From Halobacillus litoralis (lineage in GTDB: Bacteria > Bacillota > Bacilli > Bacillales > Halobacillaceae): a stretch of DNA of 64,000 nucleotides. The stretch is from assembly GCF_004101865.1 (NCBI RefSeq), contig NZ_CP026118.1:682001-746000 (forward strand). The letters run 5' to 3'. Every line of letters starts with the position of its first letter. Position 1 is the stretch's first letter. The notes beneath the pieces are model-generated. The model saw only the letters and a list, made by a program, of their open reading frames with translations. It made no database searches and was not told the DNA's origin. Below are positions 8,610 to 16,992 of this stretch, one piece after another. Position numbers and translations under genes: made by a program.

Positions 8610-10073
8610 TCAATACGTAGTGAACCATGTCCATTTCTGCAGATAATACGACGCATAACGAATTCCCGTCAATTTATCCTGATATTTTTTATAATCAGCA
8701 GTATAATGACCGTCTTCGTTTTCCCAAATCCTGTTGAAGTATTCGTCGACTTCCTGGAATACTTCTTCCTCTCCAGGTCCTTTGATCACTACATCTGCTT
8801 CCAAGTTCAAGTTGGATAAATTCCTCCTTGTATAATTGGCTGACCCTGCAATGATGACATCTTCCTCTTCTTTGTCGATATACAGCATTTTCGTATGATA
8901 CTGTTCCATGTTCACATCATACCAACGAAGGTTGATGTTATCATTACCTAAATTCTTCAACTCTGCCGCAACAGGTAAATTAGGAATTCCGGTTTTCTCG
9001 TGACCGAATGCGGTTGTATTCGGATCCATAACGATATTCACCACAGCTCCCCGGTCCGCGGCTTTATCCATTTCATCGATAATTTTCCGGTCTGCCAGGT
9101 AATACATTCCTAACCAGACTTGATCGCCTTCACCAGCATTCGCTAGTTCGTCTAAAATAGCATGATATATTTTGCCTTCCGTCACGAAGCGAGTCGTAAG
9201 CGGCCCTTCCTGTTCTTCCCAGCTGCGATTTTCATAGTCAGGGAAATCTGCCTCACCTGAATAATTCACAACCGCTTCTTCCGCTTCTAATATATCTTTA
9301 ATGATCGGACCATCCATTTTGAATGCTACATTTTCGTGAAAACCACTGGCATCATGTGGGTTAGCTGTTGAAACGATGGCCGAATTCTCAGTAACTAATA
9401 ATTTTCTATGGTTCGCTTTGATATTCAACAATTTCATATAGGACCTCAATGTTACCTCAGGTGCATCTTTGGAAAATGGATTTTTGATCCACCCATCATC
9501 ACCTGTCCCCATCCAGGAAAAAAACACGCGCCAAACGCTTGAATAAACAGGGTTGGAATCACGCAGCTTATCCAGATTTGTTAATACAACATCCACGCCA
9601 CCATCTTCCAGACGACGGATCGTTTCTGATTCATAAGAGCCATAAACCGTATTGATCTTATCTGTAATAAATACCACTTTTAAATCTGGCACTTCTTCTT
9701 TCCTCTTGAGAATTGCATCTACCAGATTCTTTGAGATTTTAGGAAAGTCATGTTTTCCACTGGTATATCCGTTGAATAAAAACATGTCTGAAACGATAAA
9801 ATTCTCAGCTTCAGAGATCGTCCGGTTGATTTCTTCGAAAATTTCCAACTCATGAACGGTTTCCCCTTCGTCATTCTCATAGGTCAAATCCCGAAAAAAC
9901 TCCACAGTATCCATGGAGTGCTCTTCCCCCTCATAGGAAACCCCTTCCGGTAGTGATTTCCACGATGTATGATACGCAATCGTCAAACTGATAATAATTA
10001 GAAAGATAAGTACAATCCAAAACCATTTGCTTTTATAAAATCTTTTCAAACGCTGCACAACAATCCCCTCCAC
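8610..10073 (-). CDS. Phospholipase-D-like (cardiolipin-synthase-like) membrane-anchored protein
   Basis: This 487-residue protein has one N-terminal membrane helix (WFWIVLIFLIIISLTIAYH, about residues 17-35) and two phospholipase D domains. The first HKD-type motif is NHRKLLVTENSAIVSTANPH, in which the expected Asp is Glu. The second is QYHTKMLYID followed by VIIAGSANYTRR and is canonical. Family members transfer phosphatidyl groups or cut phosphodiesters. The long spacer regions and single helix differ from the two-helix Cls enzymes, so the substrate is unknown. The gene is alone, between a family 3 repeat and a family 2 repeat. Confidence 0.85.
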   Translation of the reverse strand: MEGIVVQRLKRFYKSKWFWIVLIFLIIISLTIAYHTSWKSLPEGVSYEGEEHSMDTVEFFRDLTYENDEGETVHELEIFEEINRTISEAENFIVSDMFLFNGYTSGKHDFPKISKNLVDAILKRKEEVPDLKVVFITDKINTVYGSYESETIRRLEDGGVDVVLTNLDKLRDSNPVYSSVWRVFFSWMGTGDDGWIKNPFSKDAPEVTLRSYMKLLNIKANHRKLLVTENSAIVSTANPHDASGFHENVAFKMDGPIIKDILEAEEAVVNYSGEADFPDYENRSWEEQEGPLTTRFVTEGKIYHAILDELANAGEGDQVWLGMYYLADRKIIDEMDKAADRGAVVNIVMDPNTTAFGHEKTGIPNLPVAAELKNLGNDNINLRWYDVNMEQYHTKMLYIDKEEEDVIIAGSANYTRRNLSNLNLEADVVIKGPGEEEVFQEVDEYFNRIWENEDGHYTADYKKYQDKLTGIRYASYYLQKWTWFTTY

Positions 10074-10190
10074 TTTTTAGAGCGCTTAGTTATTTTCACC
10101 ATCCCCCTCCATTTCAAACCTCTCAAACAAAATTTGTCGAATTTCAGTGTTAGCTTCCTCTCATTTACGACCTGAAATTTCTAACATAAA

Positions 10191-10296
10191 AAGAAGCGAA
10201 GTATGTTGACGCAGCGGCTATGCATTTATTACTTCATAAAGAAAACCCGAACGAATTTTCGTTCGGGTTTTCTTTATGAAAAATTCTTTTGTCCCG
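10191..10296. repeat. Family 2 hairpin repeat (AACCCGAACG), copy 1; likely thiT terminator
   Basis: The unit has GCGAAGTATGTTGACG, an ATGCATTTATT segment, then a perfect 21-base-arm hairpin at 10235-10278 with GAAAACCCGAACGAA and its complement, then AAATTCTTTTGTCCC. Related copies lie at 19193, 22592 and 59325. Here it sits just downstream of thiT and probably ends its transcript. Confidence 0.8.
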
Positions 10297-10306
10297 CCAC
10301 AACGGC

Positions 10307-10873
10307 TTAATGCATCAATAATTTAGGACGCTGCACGAATAACAGACTGACCACAATACTACTCAAAATAAAAGCAGGCAACATATATCCCCCGTTATAG
10401 ACGAGTGAGTAGAGCCACACCGGCTGTCCTTCCGGGGCAAATTCCCCGTAAAAAACAATCCCGGCAGTAAAGTGACCGATAAAGCGTAACAAACTTCCGA
10501 CGAAGCACCCAAAAACGATCCAGCCAACCAATGCTTTCGACTCTTTGGCTTTAATCGCTTTCCATAATGGTTTGGCAACAAATCCCGCTACCCCGATGAC
10601 AGCAAAGGCAATGATATAATCTAAAATCGTCTGTACCGGCGTGATGATATAGGCTCCTGTTAAGATTTGATAGATTCCTAATAAGACGCCTGTGGCCATG
10701 CCGCCTTTGATTCCCCACCTGAATGCCATGATGAACACAGGCACCATTGCAAGGGAAATAGAACCCCCTTGCGCCCATAATTTGAAAGATAGAAAAGGTA
10801 AAATATCCAACAACAACGCTAATGCTGAAAAAATAGCAATTTCTACTAAAAATAAAACACGACGATTCCTCAT
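10307..10873 (-). CDS. thiT: Thiamine transporter ThiT
   Basis: ThiT is the substrate-binding membrane subunit that captures thiamine for the shared energy-coupling factor (ECF) transporter. The 188-residue protein is almost entirely hydrophobic with about six helices. It begins RNRRVLFLVEIAIFSALALL and has the typical AMVPVFIMAFRWGIKGGMAT loop and the C-terminal YNGGYMLPAFILS. The ATG follows AGGAGGTAGGTCAG. A TPP riboswitch lies directly upstream, so expression should fall when thiamine pyrophosphate is plentiful. The energising EcfA/EcfT proteins are not in the window and are normally shared. Confidence 0.92.
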   Translation of the reverse strand: MRNRRVLFLVEIAIFSALALLLDILPFLSFKLWAQGGSISLAMVPVFIMAFRWGIKGGMATGVLLGIYQILTGAYIITPVQTILDYIIAFAVIGVAGFVAKPLWKAIKAKESKALVGWIVFGCFVGSLLRFIGHFTAGIVFYGEFAPEGQPVWLYSLVYNGGYMLPAFILSSIVVSLLFVQRPKLLMH

Positions 10874-10897
10874 CTGACCTACCTCCTGTAGAAAGAC

Positions 10898-10956
10898 ACA
10901 AAAAAAGCAATGCCAAATAGGGAAGCTTCCTGATGGAGGAGTCCCAAATGCATTGC
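10898..10956 (-). terminator. Regulated terminator of the TPP riboswitch
   Basis: On the minus strand GCAATGC and GCATTGC close a long stem, followed by seven T residues, between the aptamer and the thiT ribosome binding site. This is the expected expression platform for a ligand-triggered termination switch. Confidence 0.75.
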
Positions 10957-10966
10957 ACCATCAAAA

Positions 10967-11058
10967 AAGCCGCCATCCCTGCGTCAGTATTAACTGACAG
11001 GTTCGAAGGGTAAGAACGAAGAGTTCACTCTCAGCCGGAAGGCTCCCCTTGAAGGCTT
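10967..11058 (-). promoter_or_regulatory. TPP riboswitch (THI element)
   Basis: The minus strand carries the conserved TPP aptamer blocks in order: AAGGGGAGCC, GGCTGAGAGTGA, ACCCTTCGAACCTG and GACGCAGGGATGG. AAGCC and GGCTT at the ends can form the closing P1 stem. It precedes thiT, which fits thiamine-dependent control. Confidence 0.95.
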
Positions 11059-11088
11059 TATACCGTTACTTTTCTTGATTTGTCTACT

Positions 11089-11117
11089 ATTATAATAGAC
11101 TTTCGGATTAATTACAA
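11089..11117 (-). promoter_or_regulatory. Sigma-A promoter of the thiT transcript
   Basis: On the minus strand TTGTAA and TATAAT are separated by exactly 17 bases, upstream of the TPP aptamer. Confidence 0.8.
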
Positions 11118-11150
11118 AGATTATCTTATTGCCCCGGAAATACTCTTATC

Positions 11151-11900
11151 TCAGCCTTTAGTATTCGTGTACATCTGGAAAAATTCGAGGCTTCTTTCTA
11201 TGATTAAATCCTGGTCGTAATCCAGTGTCGCAACATGGTAACTGTTTTCTAAGTGAATGATTTCTTTATGCTCCGAAAAGACGGAATCAAAGACCACTTC
11301 TGAATTATTCGGTGGTACGACATGGTCTTCATCTGAAACGAAAATCATGATGGGACAATGTATAGCATCAAGTCGCTCTTTTACTTGATCCATCAGACGG
11401 ACAAGCTCTTCAATCGATTTAACCGGGGTGCGATCATAGGCGAGTTCATGACTCCCCTGGTCTTTAATATCCGAACCGATGGCATCCAAAAACCGCTCTT
11501 CCGATGAAATACTGCTTTCAAAGGCCGGGATTTGGATGGCGGCGTTAATGGGAATGACCCCTTTGACTGCTTCATACTGACTTGCTATATACAAGGCAAG
11601 CGCACCACCCATCGATAATCCGGCAACGAAAACAGTGGAACACCTCTCAGTCAACCACTGGTATGCTTCATCCACAGAGCGGATCCACTCCTTATAAGAA
11701 GTAGATTCCATATCCTCAGGGGTGGTCCCATGACCTTTTAAACGAGGACAATGAACGGTGTAGCCTTCTCTCGCATAGGCTTCCGCTAATGGCCTCATAC
11801 TCTGAGTCGTGCCTGTAAACCCGTGGCAAAGCAGAATGCCCACCTCATTCCCTTCAAACCGTATGTCTTCCGCTCCATTCATCACGATACTTTGTTCCAT
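11151..11900 (-). CDS. Alpha/beta hydrolase, Est30/monoacylglycerol-lipase-like carboxylesterase
   Basis: This serine hydrolase is expected to cleave short- or medium-chain esters or monoacylglycerols. The oxyanion-hole segment is LLCHGFTGTTQSM and the nucleophile elbow is GLSMGG. The acid is in FVSDEDHVVPP and the catalytic His in ENSYHVATLDYD. The likely start is the ATG at 11900, with AAGGAGA eight bases upstream, giving 249 residues, close to Est30. A longer frame beginning at 11933 lacks a better site. The start lies within the 3' end of the upstream short-chain dehydrogenase gene (about 47 bases overlap), so the two are cotranscribed and coupled. Confidence 0.88.
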   Translation of the reverse strand: MEQSIVMNGAEDIRFEGNEVGILLCHGFTGTTQSMRPLAEAYAREGYTVHCPRLKGHGTTPEDMESTSYKEWIRSVDEAYQWLTERCSTVFVAGLSMGGALALYIASQYEAVKGVIPINAAIQIPAFESSISSEERFLDAIGSDIKDQGSHELAYDRTPVKSIEELVRLMDQVKERLDAIHCPIMIFVSDEDHVVPPNNSEVVFDSVFSEHKEIIHLENSYHVATLDYDQDLIIERSLEFFQMYTNTKG

Positions 11901-12762
11901 ATCTCTTCTCTCCTTCTGATTTTTCGGTTCCAAGTATTTTTTTCAACACTGTTCTCTCCAACCACCGCCACGGAAGGATTCGTTTCATAAACACATTCAT
12001 CCTTACCCCGGATCCAATCGGATAACGGAGTTTAGACAGCTGCTCCTTTTGCATAAGGTCTGCCATAAAATCAGCTACCTTCCCCGGCTTTTCATGGGAT
12101 TCTTCATTCAAAGCACTCCAGAGGCCTTTCGTGTAGTCTGAATATGGCGAATCAGGATCATGGACAGTGTCAGGCAATTCCATGCCAGAGGACCAGATGT
12201 TCGTCTGATAAGAACCTGGTTCAATCAATGCGACATCAATACCAAAAGGCCGGACTTCAAAGCGTAGACTTTCGGATAGTCCTTCGAGTGCATGTTTAGA
12301 TGCTACATAGGCGGAGAGGCCGGGGAAGCCGATCAGTCCACTGACACTGCTTACGTTAAAGATTTTCCCCCGTCCTTGTCTCCTCATCAAAGGGAGCACA
12401 GCTTTGGTGACACCGATCACCCCGAATACATTCGTTTCAAATTGGCGTCGGTAAGCTTCCAGAGGTACTTGTTCGAGGAAACCGCCAATCGCAAAGCCCG
12501 CATTGTTCACGAGTACGTCCAGCCTGTCCAAGCTCTCCAGTTGTTGTTCAAATCGCTTTATAGAATCTATGTCCGTTACATCTAACGGCCAGACCTCAAT
12601 CAGGTTTCTGACTTCAGGGGCCAGGGTCCCATCTTCAAATACAGAGGCTTTCTCCATATTCCTCATCGTCGCGATGACCTTAAATCCTTTTTCTGCACAT
12701 TTAATAGTGGTATGGTAACCGAACCCACTGGAAGATCCGGTGATCAAAACGGTTTGGCTCAT
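11854..12762 (-). CDS. Short-chain dehydrogenase/reductase (SDR) family oxidoreductase
   Basis: This 302-residue NAD(P)-dependent oxidoreductase has a Rossmann fold with the cofactor motif TGSSSGFGYHTT, the NNAGFAIGG motif and the catalytic YVASKHAL (YxxxK). The long C-terminal region (DSPYSDYTKGLWSAL) is usual for classical SDRs acting on ketones or fatty-acid-derived alcohols. The substrate is unknown. The ATG follows AAAGGAGAGTAGTTGA. It is the first gene of a two-gene operon with an esterase. Confidence 0.88.
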   Translation of the reverse strand: MSQTVLITGSSSGFGYHTTIKCAEKGFKVIATMRNMEKASVFEDGTLAPEVRNLIEVWPLDVTDIDSIKRFEQQLESLDRLDVLVNNAGFAIGGFLEQVPLEAYRRQFETNVFGVIGVTKAVLPLMRRQGRGKIFNVSSVSGLIGFPGLSAYVASKHALEGLSESLRFEVRPFGIDVALIEPGSYQTNIWSSGMELPDTVHDPDSPYSDYTKGLWSALNEESHEKPGKVADFMADLMQKEQLSKLRYPIGSGVRMNVFMKRILPWRWLERTVLKKILGTEKSEGEKRYGTKYRDEWSGRHTV

Positions 12763-13007
12763 TCAACTACTCTCCTTTATTCCTTGCTTTACCCCCTATT
12801 GTTCGCTATCACACACCAAATCTCCTTTTTGTTGAAATTGGCCTTCACCAACATGAACCTCTCTCCACACCAGTAATCGTTTACTTATTCATAAAAATAT
12901 TAACTTAGGTTTTAAGCAAGGAATGGTATAGTATTCGGTTGAATAATGTTAAAATGAGAAAGGTTTGTCTACAACCGAATTTTAAAAGAAAGGAAGTTTC
13001 ATAACCT

Positions 13008-14132
13008 ATGAGTACTGACATGAAGCTTCAAGAGCTTACTCCTTCCTATGATCCATGGGAAGCGTACATGGATGTCCAGGAACATGGTGAAATGAAGTTA
13101 TCCAATATTGAATTTACAACCACCACCTTGTGCAACATGCGCTGTGAACACTGCGCCGTCGGCTATACACTGCAGGCGAAAGATCCGGAAGCATTGCCGA
13201 TGGACCTGATCCGTGAACGTCTCGATGAAATCCCTCACCTGAGAACATTGAGTATTACAGGCGGTGAACCGATGATGTCGAAAAAGTCTGTCGACAACTA
13301 TGTTCTCCCATTGTTGAAATATGCCCATGAACGAGGAGTGCGCACACAAATCAACTCCAATTTGACACTCCCTTACAAACGATATATTCCGATCATTCCA
13401 TACCTTGATGTTTTACATATCTCACATAACTGGGGAACGATTGAAGAATTCATTCATACAGGTTTCGCTCGTATGGAACGGAAGCCTTCCGAAGAAAACC
13501 GACAGAAATATTTCGATCGGATGGTCGAAAATTCACAGCGGCTTTCAGAAGAAGGTGTGATGGTATCAGCGGAAACAATGCTCAACAAACGGACCTTCCC
13601 GTATCTGGAGTCTATCCATGATCATGTCAAAGAAATGAAGTGTGCCAGACACGAAATTCATCCGATGTACCCTGTCGATTTCGCCAGCAGTCTGGAAACA
13701 TTGAGTCTGGAAGAAATGCGTGAAGGAATCAACCGTCTTCTCGACCACCGCGATGAAAACACGTGGATGCTGTTCGGAACCTTACCTTATTATCCTTGCA
13801 GCACATCAGAGGAAGATTTGAGCATGCTAAAACGTTTGTACAAGGAAAAGAATGTTACGGTACGTAATGACCCGGATGGACGCTCCCGTCTCAACGTCAA
13901 TATTTTCAGTGGTGATATCATCGTGACCGATTTCGGTGATGAGCCCGGACTCGGTAACATTCAGGATAAGAAGCTTGAGGATGCTTATCAAGAATGGATG
14001 CAAACAGATACGGCTAAGAACCTCAACTGTCATTGTCCTGCCGTTCAGTGCCTCGGCCCGAATGTGCTTGTCAAAAACACGTATTATGAAGGTGTAGATT
14101 TTCAAAAAAGGAAAACAAACATTACATTATAA
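13008..14132 (+). CDS. yfkAB: Radical SAM/CxCxxxxC motif protein YfkAB
   Basis: This 374-residue radical SAM protein corresponds to the fused B. subtilis yfkA-yfkB product, whose reaction is not known. The iron-sulfur motif is TTTLCNMRCEHCAVGY near residue 45, followed by a SAM-binding SITGGEPMMS segment. The C-terminus has a second cysteine group, NCHCPAVQCLGPN, which gives the family its CxCxxxxC name and may hold an auxiliary cluster. It stands alone with its own terminator. The AAAGGAAG site is somewhat far (about 13 bases) from the ATG chosen; a second in-frame ATG lies four codons in. Confidence 0.92.
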   Translation: MSTDMKLQELTPSYDPWEAYMDVQEHGEMKLSNIEFTTTTLCNMRCEHCAVGYTLQAKDPEALPMDLIRERLDEIPHLRTLSITGGEPMMSKKSVDNYVLPLLKYAHERGVRTQINSNLTLPYKRYIPIIPYLDVLHISHNWGTIEEFIHTGFARMERKPSEENRQKYFDRMVENSQRLSEEGVMVSAETMLNKRTFPYLESIHDHVKEMKCARHEIHPMYPVDFASSLETLSLEEMREGINRLLDHRDENTWMLFGTLPYYPCSTSEEDLSMLKRLYKEKNVTVRNDPDGRSRLNVNIFSGDIIVTDFGDEPGLGNIQDKKLEDAYQEWMQTDTAKNLNCHCPAVQCLGPNVLVKNTYYEGVDFQKRKTNITL

Positions 14133-14236
14133 CTGGCATTCGTCCCACCCTTACAGTGTACCGATAGATTTCAGGGAAACGATCCCTTCCCCTTTTTGCC
14201 AAAGAAACATGTAAGGTCCTATCTAACTCCAGTCCA

Positions 14237-14267
14237 AAAGCGTCCTTTGCCAGGGGCGCTTTTTTTG
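14237..14267 (+). terminator. Terminator after yfkAB
   Basis: AGCGTCC and GGGGCGCT form a stem around TTTGCCA and are followed by seven T residues. Confidence 0.8.
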
Positions 14268-14316
14268 ACGCCTGCACAACCCTGGATTAAAATGAAAACA
14301 CGAAAGGGGAATCCCT

Positions 14317-14910
14317 ATGCCAGCAATTACATACGGAAAAACAAATATTACTTACCAACTTGAGCGGAAATATGATGTTTCTTATATCAAAATATATTTG
14401 GATGATTTGAACGGAGTGCACGTAACAGCTGCCAAACAGAAATCTGAGGATCGAATTGAAGCTTTCATTCGGAAAAAAGCGTTATGGATCAAACAAAAAT
14501 GGCAGGAAACCCATTCTGACCTTTATCACATCGATCAATTGACACTGGACGATGAACAGAGAATCTCTTATCTAGGCCGTTCTTACCAACTGTTTTCAGA
14601 ACCAATTTCAAACGAGGATGAACCTTCCTTCCGCTTTCAAAAAAGTAAATTCTATTATCATTACCCTAAAGTCCTTTCGAAAGATGAAGCACAGCGGCTG
14701 CTCATCCAAAAGGCGAAAATCTGGTTCCGGGAAAAATCGGAACAAAAACTGCCCACTTTGACTGACCACGACATAGAAATCGAAGAAGACAGCATAAGGC
14801 TGGGGATAAAAGAATCAGACCTCATCCACCTCAACTGGCGGATCGTCCAACAACCGAAGGACACCATCAAACAGACCATCCGGGACTTATGGGAAGAAAA
14901 AACGTGCTGA
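14317..14910 (+). CDS. YgjP/DUF45-like protein lacking the zinc-binding site
   Basis: The 197-residue protein resembles the YgjP-like metallopeptidase domain. Its N-terminal strand region is followed by AFIRKKALWIKQKWQE and a LGRSYQLF segment, then AKIWFREKSEQKLP and LIHLNWRIVQQPKDTIKQTI. In normal family members the INWR-type segment leads straight into the zinc motif HExxH. Here the protein ends with IRDLWEEKTC and no HExxH appears in any frame before the terminator. I infer either a non-catalytic relative or a C-terminal truncation. The ATG has AAAGGGGAATCCCT upstream. A terminator follows the stop at once, so the short end looks stable. Confidence 0.65.
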   Translation: MPAITYGKTNITYQLERKYDVSYIKIYLDDLNGVHVTAAKQKSEDRIEAFIRKKALWIKQKWQETHSDLYHIDQLTLDDEQRISYLGRSYQLFSEPISNEDEPSFRFQKSKFYYHYPKVLSKDEAQRLLIQKAKIWFREKSEQKLPTLTDHDIEIEEDSIRLGIKESDLIHLNWRIVQQPKDTIKQTIRDLWEEKTC

Positions 14911-14915
14911 CATAG

Positions 14916-14952
14916 GAAAACCCCTTCAGGAATCAATCTTGAAGGGGTTTTC
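14916..14952. terminator. Bidirectional terminator between the YgjP-like gene and zupT
   Basis: GAAAACCCCTTCA and TGAAGGGGTTTTC pair, with A and T tracts on both sides. It serves two converging genes. Confidence 0.85.
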
Positions 14953-14997
14953 TTGCTTAGCAAAATTTTTTCACTTCGATTTTTTATAATCCTTTGA

Positions 14998-15804
14998 CTA
15001 AATGAAAAGCAATAGACTCAGTGCCATGACCGCCATACCGGCGACGACCCCATAAATGGATAAATGCGCTTCTCCATACCTCCTGGAAGCCGGAAGCAAC
15101 TCATCCAATGAAATGAATACCATGATTCCAGCGACACCAGCGAAAAGAATTCCAAACATCGTTTCATTCAAGAATGGCATTAACAATAAGTACGCAAGAA
15201 TCGCGCCCACCGGCTCTGACAATCCACTCAGAAAGGACAGTTTAAACGCTTTTTTCTTATCCCCTGTAGCAAAATAGACAGGAACCGAGACGGCAATTCC
15301 TTCCGGGATATTATGAATAGCAATGGCAGCAGCAATGGCGATCCCAAGCGTTGGGTCATTCAAAGCAGCGGTAAACGTTGCAATCCCTTCCGGAAAGTTA
15401 TGAATTGCAATCGCGAGGGCTGTGAATGTACCCATTTTCAACAGGTCAGGATCTTTTACCCCGGCATTCCCCTTTGTCATATCCTCGACTTTTTTCACTT
15501 CATGTGGGTTTCCTGCTTTTGGTATCCATTTATCGATAAGTGCGATGACGACCATCCCACCAAAGAAAGCAGCCACAGTAACCCAATGCCCTTGTTCATT
15601 TCCTAATGCATGGACGAGAGATTCTTGGGCTTTGAAAAAGATCTCAATCATCGACACATAAATCATCACTCCTGCAGAGAATCCGAGTGCCAGGGAAAGA
15701 AACCTTGTATTCGTCGTGGACGTAAAGAACGCCAGCACACTCCCGATCCCAGTGGCTAACCCTGCAAAGAGCGTCAGCCCGAAAGCCAGTAGTAAATTTT
15801 CCAT
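14998..15804 (-). CDS. zupT: ZIP-family divalent metal transporter ZupT
   Basis: ZupT imports zinc and other divalent metals across the membrane. The 268-residue protein has about eight helices, beginning [20 protein letters not shown]. The metal-site helices read [14 protein letters not shown] and [14 protein letters not shown], the paired HNxPEG motifs of the family, and [14 protein letters not shown] is near the C-terminus. A cytoplasmic loop ([16 protein letters not shown]) follows the third helix. The start ATG has GGAGT upstream. A palindrome lies about 20 bases before the start codon and is a likely repressor site. Confidence 0.93.
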   Translation of the reverse strand: MENLLLAFGLTLFAGLATGIGSVLAFFTSTTNTRFLSLALGFSAGVMIYVSMIEIFFKAQESLVHALGNEQGHWVTVAAFFGGMVVIALIDKWIPKAGNPHEVKKVEDMTKGNAGVKDPDLLKMGTFTALAIAIHNFPEGIATFTAALNDPTLGIAIAAAIAIHNIPEGIAVSVPVYFATGDKKKAFKLSFLSGLSEPVGAILAYLLLMPFLNETMFGILFAGVAGIMVFISLDELLPASRRYGEAHLSIYGVVAGMAVMALSLLLFI

Positions 15805-15823
15805 AATTCCACTCCTTCAATTC

Positions 15824-15841
15824 GAACATTAACTAATGTTC
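15824..15841. promoter_or_regulatory. Palindromic operator upstream of zupT
   Basis: GAACATTA and TAATGTTC form a perfect inverted repeat with a two-base centre, 20 bases before the zupT start. It matches neither the standard Zur/MntR boxes nor the LexA box, whose spacer is four bases. The binding protein is not known. Confidence 0.5.
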
Positions 15842-16289
15842 ATTGTAAATGATGTTTTTCCTTTGTGCAACTTTTTTAGTTTTAGTTATATTTTATGCGC
15901 CCAGAGAAAAAATGTCCCTCTAAAACGAAAAATATTTACAGCATAAATGTAGAACCTGCAGCATAAAATACCCGCATTCAAAAGCACAAACACCCCTTAG
16001 TCGCCCTTTTAAAATAGTGGATGATCAGGTCGGGAACTAAGATCCTGCGGCAGAAAGCTGCTCTTGAACACACTGAAAAACCACAGCCTCATCGACTGTA
16101 GTCCATTACACTTATGTAGGTGAAATATCAGTTTCCTCCAGCATTGATTACTACTGATATCCCTTATTTCAATCTAATGGAGAGAAGTCAGCCCGTACAT
16201 TATCTATCCTCCTCTTCACTTCTGAAGTCTATGATAAGATTTCTGATAGACTTCAGAAGTGCCACGTCCCCTCCCCTTCAATCTGAAAA
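15842..16289. other. Gene-free stretch with one long inverted repeat
   Basis: No convincing gene is seen. At 16217-16261 CACTTCTGAAGTCTAT and ATAGACTTCAGAAGTG form a perfect 16-base inverted repeat around a 13-base loop. It lies just beyond the stop of the SIMPL gene but has no T tract, so it may be an RNA-end stabiliser or a protein-binding site rather than a simple terminator. Confidence 0.6.
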
Positions 16290-16958
16290 TCATGGTAAGT
16301 ATTGAAAATGCGCCTCAACCCTTGCTACAGTCTCAAGTGTCCCGGGCGCAATTGGCGTGGCGCCCGCACTCATTACCTGGGTCTTACTGAAGCTCTGGGC
16401 TGGGGAGGCAGGCGTAGTTCCGATCTCCATAATCTTCACAGGAGTTTGGTCGAGCTTCAATCTCATTGTATTCGCAATGGTCTGCGCATTGGCTAATGCA
16501 TTACCTAAAGCAATCCTTAGGGCTTCCTGGTAGTCAGCATAAGGGTCTTTGACCGTGAATTCAATATTCGATACACGGTTCGCTCCATTTGCGACCGCTG
16601 TATCAATGATATACCCTGTTTGGTCAATGTCATCTATAGTGATACCAAGAGTATGTGTCACTTGGTAACCTCGGAATTCCTGTTTACCGTCAACATAATC
16701 GTACTCAGGAAAAATGAAGTAATCCGCCGTTTGTATATTTTCTTCGGCAATTCCCACAGCGATCAATTGCTCTTTGACACGAGATATCGCACTCGCATTG
16801 TCCTGCTGAGCTTTTTCCAAGTTCATATCCTGGGTCACGACACCGACTTGAATATTCGCCGTATCCGGGCGCGATTGCACTTTTCCGACTCCATTAACCT
16901 TAAGGATTCTGCTTGCTCCCGCTTCTCTTCCTGACTGTCTGATCGGTGGATATTGCAT
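16290..16958 (-). CDS. SIMPL (DUF541) domain protein
   Basis: SIMPL-domain proteins are small beta-rich proteins of poorly defined function, some linked to oxidative stress. This 222-residue protein shows the family pattern LKVNGVGKVQSRPDTANIQV, VVTQDMNLEKAQQDNA, IQTADYFIFPEYDYVDG and FRGYQVTHTLGITI. No signal peptide is visible, so it is probably cytoplasmic, unlike many relatives. The ATG at 16958 is preferred over one seven codons upstream because GGGAGGGG lies about eight bases before it. It diverges from the amine oxidase gene across a region with repeated GGGAA/TTCCC motifs. Confidence 0.82.
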   Translation of the reverse strand: MQYPPIRQSGREAGASRILKVNGVGKVQSRPDTANIQVGVVTQDMNLEKAQQDNASAISRVKEQLIAVGIAEENIQTADYFIFPEYDYVDGKQEFRGYQVTHTLGITIDDIDQTGYIIDTAVANGANRVSNIEFTVKDPYADYQEALRIALGNALANAQTIANTMRLKLDQTPVKIMEIGTTPASPAQSFSKTQVMSAGATPIAPGTLETVARVEAHFQYLP

Positions 16959-16992
16959 GATAAACCCCTCCCTTTTCATTTGATGATAAAAA

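Noticed and set aside
10551..10976. 141-codon minus-strand frame across the thiT 5' end
   Set aside because: It overlaps thiT in another frame and runs through the regulated terminator; its composition is not protein-like and thiT itself is a clear family match.
15824..15841. LexA (SOS) box at zupT because of GAAC...GTTC
   Set aside because: The Bacillus LexA box has four bases between GAAC and GTTC; here the gap is ten.
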